A stretch of 64,000 bases of DNA from Pseudorhodobacter sp. MZDSW-24AT (lineage in GTDB: Bacteria; Pseudomonadota; Alphaproteobacteria; Rhodobacterales; Rhodobacteraceae): NCBI RefSeq assembly GCF_002794355.1, contig NZ_PGOI01000009.1, positions 332,222 through 396,221 of the forward strand. The letters run 5' to 3'. A program made the position numbers and the translations under genes. The notes under the pieces were generated by a model, which searched no databases, had not been told where the DNA came from, and saw nothing but the letters and a program-made list of their open reading frames with translations. Position 1 is the first letter of the stretch. The number at the start of each line of letters is the position of its first letter. Positions 25,685 through 34,350 of the stretch are shown here, in pieces.

Positions 25685-25887
25685 GCGGATCATCCTTATC
25701 CGATCAGAAAATCTGGGGGAGAGTTGCGCAGGATTGATGAAGCCGCGATGACAGCGACATGTCGCTTGTGCGAAATTGCGCAGCGGCAAGGAGTCGCCGG
25801 GAACCTTTTCATGACTTCAAGAGTTTGTGAGCAGAGACACAAACCGGCGGCACGCGCCCTGTAGACCGCCATAGGAGAGGGACACCC

Positions 25888-26142
25888 ATGACCATCGAAG
25901 CACTTCTTATCATCCTGCTGATCGGCGCCATTGCCGGCTGGCTCGCCGGCCTGATCGTCAAGGGCTACGGATTCGGCCTGCTCGGCAATATCGTGGTCGG
26001 CATCGTCGGCGCGCTGTTCGCCGGGTTCCTGTTCCCGCGCATCGGTCTGGGCTTTGGCGGCGGTGTCCTTGGCTCCATCGTGGCCGCCACGCTGGGCGCG
26101 GTGATCCTGCTGTTCCTGATCCGCTTGGTCAAACGCGCCTGA
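25888..26142 (+). CDS. GlsB/YeaQ/YmgE family membrane protein
   Basis: 84-aa hydrophobic protein with three membrane helices and the glycine-rich pattern GAIAGWLAGLIVKGYGFGLLGNIVVG typical of transglycosylase-associated (YeaQ/YmgE) proteins. These small inner-membrane proteins are often induced by stress; their function is unknown. GGAGAGG precedes the ATG at good distance. A strong terminator follows. Confidence 0.92.
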   Translation: MTIEALLIILLIGAIAGWLAGLIVKGYGFGLLGNIVVGIVGALFAGFLFPRIGLGFGGGVLGSIVAATLGAVILLFLIRLVKRA

Positions 26143-26163
26143 GCCTTCGGGTCGCATATGTCA

Positions 26164-26190
26164 AAAGGCCGGGGAAACACCCCGGCCTTT
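26164..26190. terminator. Terminator between yeaQ-like and creatinase genes
   Basis: Eleven-base stem AAAGGCCGGGG / CCCCGGCCTTT followed by TTCTG. The A-rich and T-rich ends allow use by both convergent genes. Confidence 0.88.
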
Positions 26191-26200
26191 TTCTGTTCTG

Positions 26201-27415
26201 CTATTCAACCACGTTGAAGTCGGGCCCATAGGGGTACTGCGTGATATCCTCGGGCGCGTCTTCGGTGATGACAAAGATATCATGCTCGCGGTAGCCGCCC
26301 GCGCCGGGTTGGCCGTGCGGAATGGTCAGCATCGGTTCCATGCTGATGACCATGCCGGGCTCCAGCACGGTGTCGATATCCTCACGCAGTTCCAGCGCCG
26401 CCTCGCGGCCATAGTAATGCGACAGGATGCCAAAGCTGTGGCCATAGCCGAAGGTCCGGTATTGCAGCATGTCGCGCTCGGCCAGAAAGCTGTTGATCTT
26501 GGCGGTGATCTCGGCACAAGACGCGCCCGGCCGCAGCAAGGTCATGCCATATTCATGCGCGTCGATGTTGTGCTGCCAAATCGCCATGGAGGCGGCATCC
26601 ACCTCGCCCACAAAGAGCGTGCGTTCCAGCGCGGTGTAATAGCCCGAGATCATCGGAAAGCAGTTCAGGCTGAGGATATCGCCGCGCTTGAGCTTGCGGT
26701 TGGTCACCGGGTTATGCGCGCCATCGGTGTTCAGCCCGGATTGGAACCAAACCCAAGTGTCGCGGTATTCGGCATCGGGAAAGCGCTTGGCAATCTCGCG
26801 CTCCATCGCGTCACGGCCCGCGATGCTGATTTCAAGCTCGGTCGCGCCCACTGCAATCGCCGCGCGGATGGCATGGCCGCCCACATCGGCGACATTGGCG
26901 CCCTGCTTGATCAGCGCGATTTCGGCCGGCGATTTCATCATGCGCTGCTGCATGGTGGCGGGGGCGATGTCCATGCCGCGCTTGGGTTTCAGAAAGCTGT
27001 TGAGCTTGTCCGCCCGCTCCATCGTCAGATGATCGGCCTCGCAGCCGATGGCCTTGCCGGTGCCGGTGATGCTGGCCACCACCCGCCAGAAATTGTCGCG
27101 CGTCCAATCGGTGTAGGTGATGTTGTCCCCGACCGAGCGGCGCCACGGCTGGCCCGCATCGATGCCCGCGCTGACGGTGACGCAATCGCTGCGGGTGACG
27201 ACGCAGGCATAGGGGCGGCCAAAGCTGCAGTAGAGAAAGCCCGAGTAATAGGCCACATTGTGCATCGAGGTGAGCACGATGGCATCCAGACTGTGCAACT
27301 CCAGTATGTCACGCAAACCGGCAAGGCGCTCTTCGTATTCGGAAACCTCGAAGGGCAAGGCATCCTTGCCGGGGCCGTTGTGGAACCGGTAGTGGTCCGG
27401 GCGGATCAGGTTCAT
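26201..27415 (-). CDS. Creatinase (creatine amidinohydrolase)
   Basis: Cytoplasmic enzyme of the M24 pita-bread fold that hydrolyses creatine to sarcosine and urea without a metal. The sequence tracks Pseudomonas creatinase closely: CSFGRPYA, QPWRR, YTDW, WFQSGLNTDGAHNPVT (catalytic His, residue 234), SLNCFPMISGYYTALERT (Glu 264), YGHSFGILSHYYGRE and VISMEPM (Glu 360). The start ATG at 27415 has GAGG 6 bases upstream and gives 404 aa, the creatinase length; the frame is open to 27538. No creatininase, sarcosine oxidase or urease gene is adjacent, so the rest of the pathway must lie elsewhere. Substrate could be a related guanidino compound. Confidence 0.9.
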   Translation of the reverse strand: MNLIRPDHYRFHNGPGKDALPFEVSEYEERLAGLRDILELHSLDAIVLTSMHNVAYYSGFLYCSFGRPYACVVTRSDCVTVSAGIDAGQPWRRSVGDNITYTDWTRDNFWRVVASITGTGKAIGCEADHLTMERADKLNSFLKPKRGMDIAPATMQQRMMKSPAEIALIKQGANVADVGGHAIRAAIAVGATELEISIAGRDAMEREIAKRFPDAEYRDTWVWFQSGLNTDGAHNPVTNRKLKRGDILSLNCFPMISGYYTALERTLFVGEVDAASMAIWQHNIDAHEYGMTLLRPGASCAEITAKINSFLAERDMLQYRTFGYGHSFGILSHYYGREAALELREDIDTVLEPGMVISMEPMLTIPHGQPGAGGYREHDIFVITEDAPEDITQYPYGPDFNVVE

Positions 27416-27582
27416 GTCAGACCTCATGTCTGGGGCCGGACGGATCGCCCGGAACCCCGAAAGGTCCCGGCGTACAGGACGTGAAGCGGCAGAACCGCAA
27501 GCGGCGGGAGGCTGTCCCTGTGGCGACGCCATCGCCACGGCTCAGGCGCATCATGCCTGCGGGGGGCGCGGCCCGCAAGACA

Positions 27583-27657
27583 AAGGTGCGTGCTCGCACG
27601 CACCTTACAAAGATCCTGCCGGGGCTTCGGGTGTAGGGTGCGTGCGGGCACGCACCC
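27583..27657. repeat. Pair of GCACGCACC palindromes
   Basis: Two near-identical palindromic units: AAGGTGCGTGC-TC-GCACGCACCTT (27583-27606) and GGGTGCGTGC-GG-GCACGCACCC (27636-27657), 30 bases apart. They lie between the glutathione transferase and creatinase genes on the minus strand. The rest of the 251-base gap has no recognisable gene. This looks like a REP-type element or a terminator/transcript-stability element. Confidence 0.7.
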
Positions 27658-27666
27658 CATCAGGTG

Positions 27667-28509
27667 TTACAGCGCGTCGAAATCCGCCGCCGAATGCCGC
27701 TCGGGCAACTGCTCATGCGCCTCACCCCAATTGCGGTTCACCTTGCGGCCGCGCACCACGGCAGGCCGGGCATCGATCTTTTCCGCCCATGTCACGACAT
27801 GCTTATAGGATGTCACATCCAGAAACTCGCCCGCATTATAGGCGCGCCCCAGCACCATGCCGCCATACCATGGCCAGATCGCCATATCCGCAATGCTATA
27901 CGCATCCCCCGCGACAAATTCATGCTCGGCCAGTTGCCGGTCCAGCACATCCAGCTGACGCTTGGTTTCCATCGCATAGCGGTTGATGGGATATTCGTAT
28001 TTTTCCGGCGCATAGGCATAGAAATGCCCAAAGCCGCCGCCCACGAAGGGCGCTGATCCCATCTGCCACATCAGCCAGTTCAGCACTTCGGTGCGCTCTG
28101 GCCCCGAGGCCGGCAGGAAGGCCCCGAACTTTTCCGCCAAATGCATCAGGATCGACCCCGATTCGAACACCCGCAGCGGGGTCTCTCCTGAATAATCCAT
28201 CAGCGCCGGGATCTTGGAATTGGGATTCACCCCCACAAAGCCCGAGCCGAACTGATCGCCATCGCCAATCTTGATCAGCCAAGCATCGTATTCGGCGGCA
28301 TGACCGGCTTCGAGCAATTCCTCGAACATCACCGTCACCTTCACCCCATTGGGTGTGGCGAGCGAATAGAGCTGGAACGGATGCTCCCCGCGCGGCAGGT
28401 CCTTGTCATGCGTGGGCCCGGCGATCGGGCGGTTGGTGCTGGCGAATTTCCCGCCATTGTCTTTGTCCCAGGTCCAGACCTTTGGCGGAACATAAGGTGT
28501 TTCGGTCAT
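27667..28509 (-). CDS. YghU-like glutathione transferase (disulfide-bond oxidoreductase)
   Basis: GST-fold protein, about 280 aa, of the Nu class represented by E. coli YghU/YfcG, which reduces disulfides with glutathione. The N-terminal extension WTWDKDNGGKFASTNRPIAG and TPNGVKVTVMFEE are diagnostic, and the C-terminal helical domain includes SIADMAIWPWYGG. The ATG at 28509 with GGGAA upstream is preferred over that at 28521. Expected role is thiol/peroxide stress in the cytoplasm. Confidence 0.92.
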   Translation of the reverse strand: MTETPYVPPKVWTWDKDNGGKFASTNRPIAGPTHDKDLPRGEHPFQLYSLATPNGVKVTVMFEELLEAGHAAEYDAWLIKIGDGDQFGSGFVGVNPNSKIPALMDYSGETPLRVFESGSILMHLAEKFGAFLPASGPERTEVLNWLMWQMGSAPFVGGGFGHFYAYAPEKYEYPINRYAMETKRQLDVLDRQLAEHEFVAGDAYSIADMAIWPWYGGMVLGRAYNAGEFLDVTSYKHVVTWAEKIDARPAVVRGRKVNRNWGEAHEQLPERHSAADFDAL

Positions 28510-28612
28510 GTCGTTTCCCATGCGTTTGAGCCAGTTGTGGACGAAAACCTAAGATGCCAGCCGCGGCGCGGCAATGGGGGCCTGCGGCAGGCTTCGTGTG
28601 CGCCTGCGCGCC

Positions 28613-28978
28613 CTAGCGCCAGATCACCCAGCGCCCCGGCCCTTGCGCGGCCAAGATCAGCAGCCCGCCCGCGATGGCCCAGTTCTTGACCATGATGGTC
28701 AGCTGCCACGGGTCCGCGCGCAGCTGCCAGTGGAAAAAGCTGGTCATCAGGCAATAGCCCGCCAGCGCCCCGGCCCAAAGCGCGACGCGCGGCCCCAGCA
28801 GCAGCGCAAGACCCGCCACCAGATTGAACGCCGCCACCGGCCAGACCAGCGCAGGCGGCAGGCCCACCCCCGCCAGCATCGCCTGCACCGGCGCCGGATC
28901 GCCCAGTTTCTGCACCGCCCCGCCCAGAAACAGCAGCGCGATCAGCCCCCGGCCCGCAAGGTTCAGCGCATCCCCCAT
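28613..28978 (-). CDS. DoxX family membrane protein
   Basis: 121-aa inner-membrane protein with about four helices and DoxX features (LNLAGRGLIALLFLGGAVQKLGDP). The DoxX family includes subunits of thiosulfate:quinone oxidoreductases and many uncharacterised proteins; no specific role is assigned. The ATG at 28978 overlaps the stop of the preceding SDR gene (TGATG), so the two are translated together. Confidence 0.82.
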   Translation of the reverse strand: MGDALNLAGRGLIALLFLGGAVQKLGDPAPVQAMLAGVGLPPALVWPVAAFNLVAGLALLLGPRVALWAGALAGYCLMTSFFHWQLRADPWQLTIMVKNWAIAGGLLILAAQGPGRWVIWR

Positions 28979-29676
28979 CACACCGACCGCGTGATGCCGC
29001 CATCCACCCGCAGATTCTGCCCGGTGATATAGCCCGCCCCGTCCGAGGCCAGAAAGGCCACTGTCGCGGCAATCTCCTCCGCGCGGCCATAACGCCCCAT
29101 CGGAATGCGGGCGCGAAACGCCTCCTTCTCGGGCAGGCTGTCGATGAAACCGGGCAGCACATTGTTGATGCGAATGCCCTTGGCGGCATAGTGATCGGCA
29201 TAAAGCTTGGTAAAGGCCGCCAGCCCCGCCCGCGCCACGCCGCTGGTCGGGAAGGCCGGGTCGGGCTCGAAGGTGGCGAAGGTGGTGATGTTGATGATCG
29301 CGCCCTTGCCCTGCGCCTCCATGATCGGCGTCACCGCGCGAATGGGGCGCACCGCCGACAGGAAATAGATCTCGAACCCCTGATGCCAGCCCTCATCGGT
29401 GATCTCGACCAAGGGCGCGCGGGGCCCGTGGCCTGCGCTGTTTACCAGCACATCAATCCGGCCAAAGCGCTCCATCGTGGCGGCGATCAGCCGCTCCACA
29501 TCCGCCTGCACCTGATTGGACCCGGTCACGCCCACGCCGCCCAACTCCACCGCCAAAGCCTCGCCCTTGCCCGAGGACGACAGGATGCTGACCGCATAGC
29601 CCTCTGCCGCCAGCTTGCGCGCCGCAGCCGCCCCCATGCCGGATCCGCCCGCCGTTACCACCGCCACCTTTTGCAT
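28978..29676 (-). CDS. Atypical SDR family oxidoreductase
   Basis: 232-aa Rossmann-fold short-chain dehydrogenase. Cofactor-binding TAGGSGMG (8-15) and NSAG (79-82) are intact, and the C-terminal GQNLRVDGGITRSV is typical. The active site is unusual: the expected Tyr-x-x-x-Lys reads Ser-Gly-Val-Ala-Arg (145-149), and the catalytic Ser position is Thr. Either the enzyme uses a variant mechanism or it has lost reductase activity. It is coupled to a DoxX gene downstream and has no other operon partner; it may belong to a branch of non-canonical SDRs. Confidence 0.8.
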   Translation of the reverse strand: MQKVAVVTAGGSGMGAAAARKLAAEGYAVSILSSSGKGEALAVELGGVGVTGSNQVQADVERLIAATMERFGRIDVLVNSAGHGPRAPLVEITDEGWHQGFEIYFLSAVRPIRAVTPIMEAQGKGAIINITTFATFEPDPAFPTSGVARAGLAAFTKLYADHYAAKGIRINNVLPGFIDSLPEKEAFRARIPMGRYGRAEEIAATVAFLASDGAGYITGQNLRVDGGITRSV

Positions 29677-29771
29677 ATGCCCAACTCCCTGATCTGTTGC
29701 CGCACCCTGCCACGCGCAGGCGGGCGGCGAAAGGGCTTGCCAAAGCGCGCGGTTTGCGGCCCCCTTGGCCC

Positions 29772-30773
29772 ATGCGCCCCGGACCGAAGAACCTCATCAC
29801 CGATGTGCCCGGCCTGCTGGTCGGCCAGTCGCATGACGCCCGCTTGCGCTCCGGCGTCACGGTCCTTACCGCTGATCGGCCATTCACAGCGGCGGTGCAG
29901 GTCATGGGCGGCGCGCCCGGCACGCGGGAAACCGATCTGCTCGCCCCCGACCGTCTGGTGCAAGAGGTCGATGCGCTGGTGCTCGCAGGCGGCTCGGCCT
30001 TTGGGCTTGATGCCTGCTCGGGCGTGGCCGATGCGCTGCGCGCGCGGGGGCGCGGCTTTGCGGTGGGCGATCAGCGCGTGCCCATCGTGCCCGGCGCGAT
30101 CCTCTTTGATCTGTTGAACGGCGGCGACAAGACCTGGGCGCGCAACCCCTATGCCGCGCTGGGGGCCGCCGCCTTTAACGCCGCCGCCACCGCGTTCGTG
30201 CTTGGCACCGCAGGCGCGGGCTATGGGGCCGCCACGCAAAACTGGAAAGGCGGGATCGGCTCGGCCTCCGCCGTGCTGCCCTCTGGCCTCACCGTCGGCG
30301 CGCTCGTCGCCGTCAACGCGCTGGGCTCGGCCACCGTGGGCAACACCCCCCATTTCTGGGCCGCCCCGTGGGAGGAAGGCACCGAATTCGGCGGCCTCGG
30401 CCCCGCCCCCCGCAGGCCCCCCGCCGATGTCCCCCTCCCGCACAAACGCATGGGCGAATCGACCACCATCGCCATTGTCGCCACCGATGCGCGGCTGACC
30501 CAAGCTCAGGCGCAGCGCATGGCCACCGCCGCCCATGATGGCATGGCCCGCGCGCTGGTGCCTTCGCACACCCCGCTCGACGGCGATCTGGTCTTTGCCG
30601 CCGCCACGGGCGCACGCGACCTTGCTGATCCGCTCACCGACAGCTTCCAACTCGGCCACGCCGCCGCCACCTGCCTTGCCCGCGCCATCGCCCGCGCGGT
30701 GTTCAGCGCCCGCGCCATGACAGGCGACCGTCAGCCCGTCTGGTCCTCCGCCTCCCGGCTTGCACCTTTCTGA
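29772..30773 (+). CDS. P1 family (DmpA/NylC-like) peptidase
   Basis: N-terminal-nucleophile-type hydrolase of the DmpA/6-aminohexanoate-oligomer hydrolase family, about 333 aa. Conserved parts include ITDVPGLLVGQS, the LAGGSAFGLDACSGV stretch and NWKGGIGSAS. The probable autocleavage/nucleophile region near residues 225-240 reads GESTTIAIVATD, with Ser where many relatives have Asn before the Thr. Possible functions are aminopeptidase or amidase/linear-amide hydrolase activity. The ATG at 29772 lacks a strong Shine-Dalgarno sequence; the longer reading frame (29697) is not favoured because family proteins begin near this point. Confidence 0.8.
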   Translation: MRPGPKNLITDVPGLLVGQSHDARLRSGVTVLTADRPFTAAVQVMGGAPGTRETDLLAPDRLVQEVDALVLAGGSAFGLDACSGVADALRARGRGFAVGDQRVPIVPGAILFDLLNGGDKTWARNPYAALGAAAFNAAATAFVLGTAGAGYGAATQNWKGGIGSASAVLPSGLTVGALVAVNALGSATVGNTPHFWAAPWEEGTEFGGLGPAPRRPPADVPLPHKRMGESTTIAIVATDARLTQAQAQRMATAAHDGMARALVPSHTPLDGDLVFAAATGARDLADPLTDSFQLGHAAATCLARAIARAVFSARAMTGDRQPVWSSASRLAPF

Positions 30774-30792
30774 AATACTCCCGCCGGAGGCG
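30768..30792 (-). repeat. Dispersed repeat, CGGAGTATTT/GGGAGTATTT type
   Basis: Minus-strand reading GCCTCCGGCGGGAGTATTTC matches the core of the intergenic repeat seen at 14561 and 61650. It lies between the convergent P1 peptidase and lytic transglycosylase genes and may serve as a terminator for either. Confidence 0.6.
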
Positions 30793-30806
30793 TCCCCCCG
30801 CAGCCC

Positions 30807-32045
30807 TCAGCGCAAGCGGTTCAGAATCTCCAGACTGGCATAGCCATCGGGCCGCATCCCATTCGCCCGCTGAAACGCTTTCACCGCCGCAATCGTGTTC
30901 GGCCCGATCCGGCCATCCACGCCCTTGGGGTCAAACCCGGCTGCGCCCAGCCGCTCTTGCAACTCGATCCGCTCATCCCGCGTCAGCGCGCGCAAGTCGC
31001 GCGGCCAGTCGGCAACAATCGCCGGTCCGCCGCGCAGCCGGTCGGCCAGATGGCCCACCGCGATGACATAGGCATCGGCAGTGTTATAGCGTTCGATCAC
31101 CTGAAAATTGGAAAAGATCAGAAAGGCCGCCCCCCGCGCCCCTCCGGGCAACAGGACCGAGGCCAGCCCGTGATCGGGCAAATCCCCGCCCGCCATCGGC
31201 ACCACCCCCAGCGCCGCCCAATCGGCCACGGGTTTTCTCACCCGTTCCGTGGTCTGGTCATAGTCAAACCCCTCGGGCAGCCGCACCTCCAGCCCCCAGA
31301 CCGCCCCCGTGGTCCAGCCCCAATGCCGCAGATAGGCCGCGGCCGAGGCCAGTGCATCCGTCGGGTCATCCCCCCAGACATCGCGCTTGCCGTCGCCGTC
31401 GAAATCCACCGCATGGCCCCACCAGCTGGTCGGCATGAACTGCGTGTGCCCCATCGCCCCGGCCCAACTGCCGCGCATCGCCTCCGGGCGCACATCGCCA
31501 TTGGCCACGATCCGCAAGGCCGCGATCAACTGCTCTTCAAAAAACGCCGCGCGCCGCCCGTCATAGGCCAGCGTCGCCAGCGCCCCGATCGTGGGCGTGT
31601 CGCCGCGAAAGCTGCCATAGGCCGATTCCAGCCCCCAGATCGCCGCCACCACATGCCGGTCCACGCCAAATTCGGCCTCGATCCGGCGCAGCACCGCGTC
31701 ATGCCGCGCCAGCGCCGCCTTGCCATGCGTGATCCTGTCGGCCGAGACAGCCGTGTCCAGATAGTCCCAGATCGTCTTGGTGAACTCGCTCTGGTTCCGG
31801 TCACGCTCCAGAATCTTCGGGTCAAAGCGCACATCCGCCAGCGCCCTCTCCAGCACCTCGGGCGCGATTCCTGCTTCCAGCGCACGCGGGCGAAAGCCGG
31901 TCAGCCAGTTTGCGAATCCCTCTTCGCTGCCCATGTCGCTGGTCTCCCGCTGCTCTGCCACATTTCCTGTTTCGCTGGTATTGGGCGATTGCGCGGCGCC
32001 CGGCTGCGCCAGCCCCACCATCAGAAAGATCAATCCTGCCCGCAT
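30807..32045 (-). CDS. MltB-type lytic murein transglycosylase
   Basis: Periplasmic enzyme that cleaves peptidoglycan glycan strands with formation of 1,6-anhydromuramic acid. A signal peptide (MRAGLIFLMVGLAQPGAAQS) is followed by the catalytic domain: the Glu in WGLESAYGSFRG and the GHTQFMPTSWWG loop. The last ~60 residues (LQERLGAAGFDPKGVDGRIGPNT) form a peptidoglycan-binding domain. The frame is open far upstream into the antisense of hyuA; the start was chosen at the ATG at 32045 with AAGG close upstream and a signal peptide in frame. Divergent from the HyuA gene. Confidence 0.93.
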   Translation of the reverse strand: MRAGLIFLMVGLAQPGAAQSPNTSETGNVAEQRETSDMGSEEGFANWLTGFRPRALEAGIAPEVLERALADVRFDPKILERDRNQSEFTKTIWDYLDTAVSADRITHGKAALARHDAVLRRIEAEFGVDRHVVAAIWGLESAYGSFRGDTPTIGALATLAYDGRRAAFFEEQLIAALRIVANGDVRPEAMRGSWAGAMGHTQFMPTSWWGHAVDFDGDGKRDVWGDDPTDALASAAAYLRHWGWTTGAVWGLEVRLPEGFDYDQTTERVRKPVADWAALGVVPMAGGDLPDHGLASVLLPGGARGAAFLIFSNFQVIERYNTADAYVIAVGHLADRLRGGPAIVADWPRDLRALTRDERIELQERLGAAGFDPKGVDGRIGPNTIAAVKAFQRANGMRPDGYASLEILNRLR

Positions 32046-32249
32046 ATGCCTTGCCCCGCCTTTTTCGCAAAGCCTAGCGCCCGGCGCGGCAAAGGGCAAA
32101 TCCGGGCGCGCGGCCCCAAGCACCGAGGAACGGTGACAAACCGATAAGCGCCCGCTCTGGCCGTTCCGCGACCGCCAATGTCGCAACAGGGGCTGATCTT
32201 TGCGCGCCGATGGCCTAGCTGACAGCCAAGGCAACAGGATCGGCGGGCG

Positions 32250-34301
32250 ATGGGTTATTTTCTGGGCGTGGATACGGGCGGCACCTATACCGATGCGGTG
32301 ATCGTGGATGCAGAGGCCACCCGCGTCATCGGCAAGGCGAAATCCTTGACCACCCGCCATGATCTGGCCGTGGGCATCGGCGGCGCCGTCGATGCCGCGC
32401 TTGCGCAAGCCGGGGTGGCCGCGGCCGAGGTCGCGCTGGTTTCGCTCTCCACCACGCTGGCCACCAATGCGCTGGTCGAAGGGCAGGGCGGCCGCGTGGC
32501 CTTGATCTTCATCGGCTTCGACGCCGGAGACGAGGCCCGCGCCGGTCTCGATACGGCACTCAAGGGCGATCCGATCCTGCGCCTTGCCGGGGGGCATGGC
32601 CATGCGGGCCAAGAGCTCGCGCCCTTGGATCTCGCCGCGCTGGAGCATCACCTGCTCACGCTCGGCGATCAGGTGATGGGCTTCGCCGTTGCCGCCCGTT
32701 TTGCCACCCGCAACCCCGCGCATGAAATTGCCGCGCGCGATCTGATCCGCCGCGTCACGGGCCGCCCGGTCACCTGTAGCCACGAACTCTCGGCCCATCT
32801 CAACGGCCCCAAACGCGCGCTGACCGCCGTGCTCAACGCGCGGCTGATCGGCATGATCGACCGGCTGGTCGCTGCCTGCGAGCGTCATCTCGCCAGCCTT
32901 GGCATCACAGCCCCCCTGATGGTGGTGCGCGGCGATGGCGCGCTGATCTCGGCCGCCATGGTGCGCGAACGCCCGATCGAGACGATCCTGTCCGGTCCGG
33001 CCGCCAGCATCGTCGGCGCGCGCTGGCTGACGGGGGCATCGGATGCGCTGGTCAGCGATATCGGCGGCACCACCACCGATGTGGCGCTGCTGCGTGATGG
33101 CCTGCCCGAAATCGACCCCCAAGGCGCGCGGGTGGGCGGCCTGCGCACCATGGTCGAGGCGGTGGCGATGCGCACCACCGGCCTTGGCGGCGATTCCGAA
33201 GTGCATCTGATCACCGAAGGCCTGACCGGGGGCCTGCGCCTTGGTCCGCGCCGGCTGATCCCGGTGTCGCTTTTGGCGCAGACGCAGGGGGCCATGGTCC
33301 ACGCGGCGCTGGACCGCGCCCTGTCGGCGGATGTGTCGGGCGATCATGACGGGCGCTTCGTGATCCCGATGCCGGGGGGGCAAGGCGGGCTTACCGCGCG
33401 CGAAGCCGCGCTGCTGGCGCGGATCACCGCGCCGATGCCACTGGCGCAAGCGCTGACCTCGCGGCTCGAGGCGGCGGCGCTCGACCGCCTTGTTGCGCGC
33501 GGCTTGGTGATGATCGCGGGCGTCACGCCTTCGGATGCCAGCCATGCGCTGGGGCGCCTCGATGTCTGGGATGCGCAGGCGTCGGATAAAGCGCTGCGCC
33601 TCTTGGGCCGCCGCCGCACCGGCGCGGGAGAGCGCTTTGCCACCGATCCGGCGCAGCTTGCGCAAAGCATCATTGATCAACTCACCCGGCAAACCGCCGA
33701 GTGCCTGCTGGAAGCGGCCTTTGCCGAAGACCCGGCCTTTGCGGCGGAGTCGCCCGAGGTTCTGGCGCGCCACAGTCTGACGCGGGCAGGCCTGCGGCGG
33801 CATCAGGGCGTGATGCAGATCAGCGCGCGGCTGGCGGTGCCGGTGATCGGTCTTGGCGCCTCGGCCCCCGCCTATTACGGCGCGGTCGGCGCGGCCTTGG
33901 GGTGCGAGATGATCCTGCCCGAACACGCCGGGGTCGCCAATGCCATCGGTGCCGTGGTGGGGCAGGTCAGCCAGCGCGCCACCGGCACGCTCACCAGCCC
34001 GTCCGAAGGCCGCTTTGCCGCGCATCTTCCTTCGGGACTCGCGGTCTTCACCGATCAGGAGGCCGCCCTTGCCGCGCTGACCGAGGCCTTGACGCAAGAG
34101 GCCCGTGCCCGCGCGCTGCGCGCCGGCGCCGTGGATCTGCACCTGACCACAGGCCGCGACATCCGCGAGGCCGAAGTGGAAGGCCGCCGCATGTTCATCG
34201 AAGCCGTCGTCACCGTCACCGCCTCGGGCCGTCCTCGGGTCGCCCATGCGGCCCCCGCAGGAAACCAGCCCCGCGCGCAGGGGAAGGATGCGGAAATCTG
34301 A
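32250..34301 (+). CDS. HyuA-type hydantoinase/oxoprolinase subunit
   Basis: ATP-dependent N-methylhydantoinase A/oxoprolinase-like protein of 683 aa. Actin-like ATPase motifs are visible: FLGVDTGGTYTDAVI at the N-terminus, LSGPAASIVGA and SDIGGTTTDVALL at about 250-280. No HyuB subunit gene adjoins; the two ends of the window carry unrelated neighbours and a separate fused oxoprolinase lies at 57223. It may act alone or with HyuB encoded elsewhere. The possible substrate is a hydantoin, lactam or oxoproline; the sequence does not decide. Divergent from the lytic transglycosylase gene; a tRNA follows 49 bases later. Confidence 0.85.
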   Translation: MGYFLGVDTGGTYTDAVIVDAEATRVIGKAKSLTTRHDLAVGIGGAVDAALAQAGVAAAEVALVSLSTTLATNALVEGQGGRVALIFIGFDAGDEARAGLDTALKGDPILRLAGGHGHAGQELAPLDLAALEHHLLTLGDQVMGFAVAARFATRNPAHEIAARDLIRRVTGRPVTCSHELSAHLNGPKRALTAVLNARLIGMIDRLVAACERHLASLGITAPLMVVRGDGALISAAMVRERPIETILSGPAASIVGARWLTGASDALVSDIGGTTTDVALLRDGLPEIDPQGARVGGLRTMVEAVAMRTTGLGGDSEVHLITEGLTGGLRLGPRRLIPVSLLAQTQGAMVHAALDRALSADVSGDHDGRFVIPMPGGQGGLTAREAALLARITAPMPLAQALTSRLEAAALDRLVARGLVMIAGVTPSDASHALGRLDVWDAQASDKALRLLGRRRTGAGERFATDPAQLAQSIIDQLTRQTAECLLEAAFAEDPAFAAESPEVLARHSLTRAGLRRHQGVMQISARLAVPVIGLGASAPAYYGAVGAALGCEMILPEHAGVANAIGAVVGQVSQRATGTLTSPSEGRFAAHLPSGLAVFTDQEAALAALTEALTQEARARALRAGAVDLHLTTGRDIREAEVEGRRMFIEAVVTVTASGRPRVAHAAPAGNQPRAQGKDAEI

Positions 34302-34350
34302 CGAATGGGGCTTGACGCGCGATGGCGGGCGCAATACGACCCGCGCCAGT

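Noticed and set aside
26201..27415. Possible DMSP lyase DddP (also M24 family)
   Set aside because: The residues and segments match creatinase throughout; DddP-specific segments are absent.
27583..27657. CRISPR array
   Set aside because: Only two palindromes, no spacer series and no cas genes.
32046..34334. Long minus-strand open frame continuing upstream of the lytic transglycosylase
   Set aside because: It is antisense to hyuA, lacks motifs, and a normal start with a signal peptide is present at 32045. It is a codon-bias shadow in GC-rich DNA.
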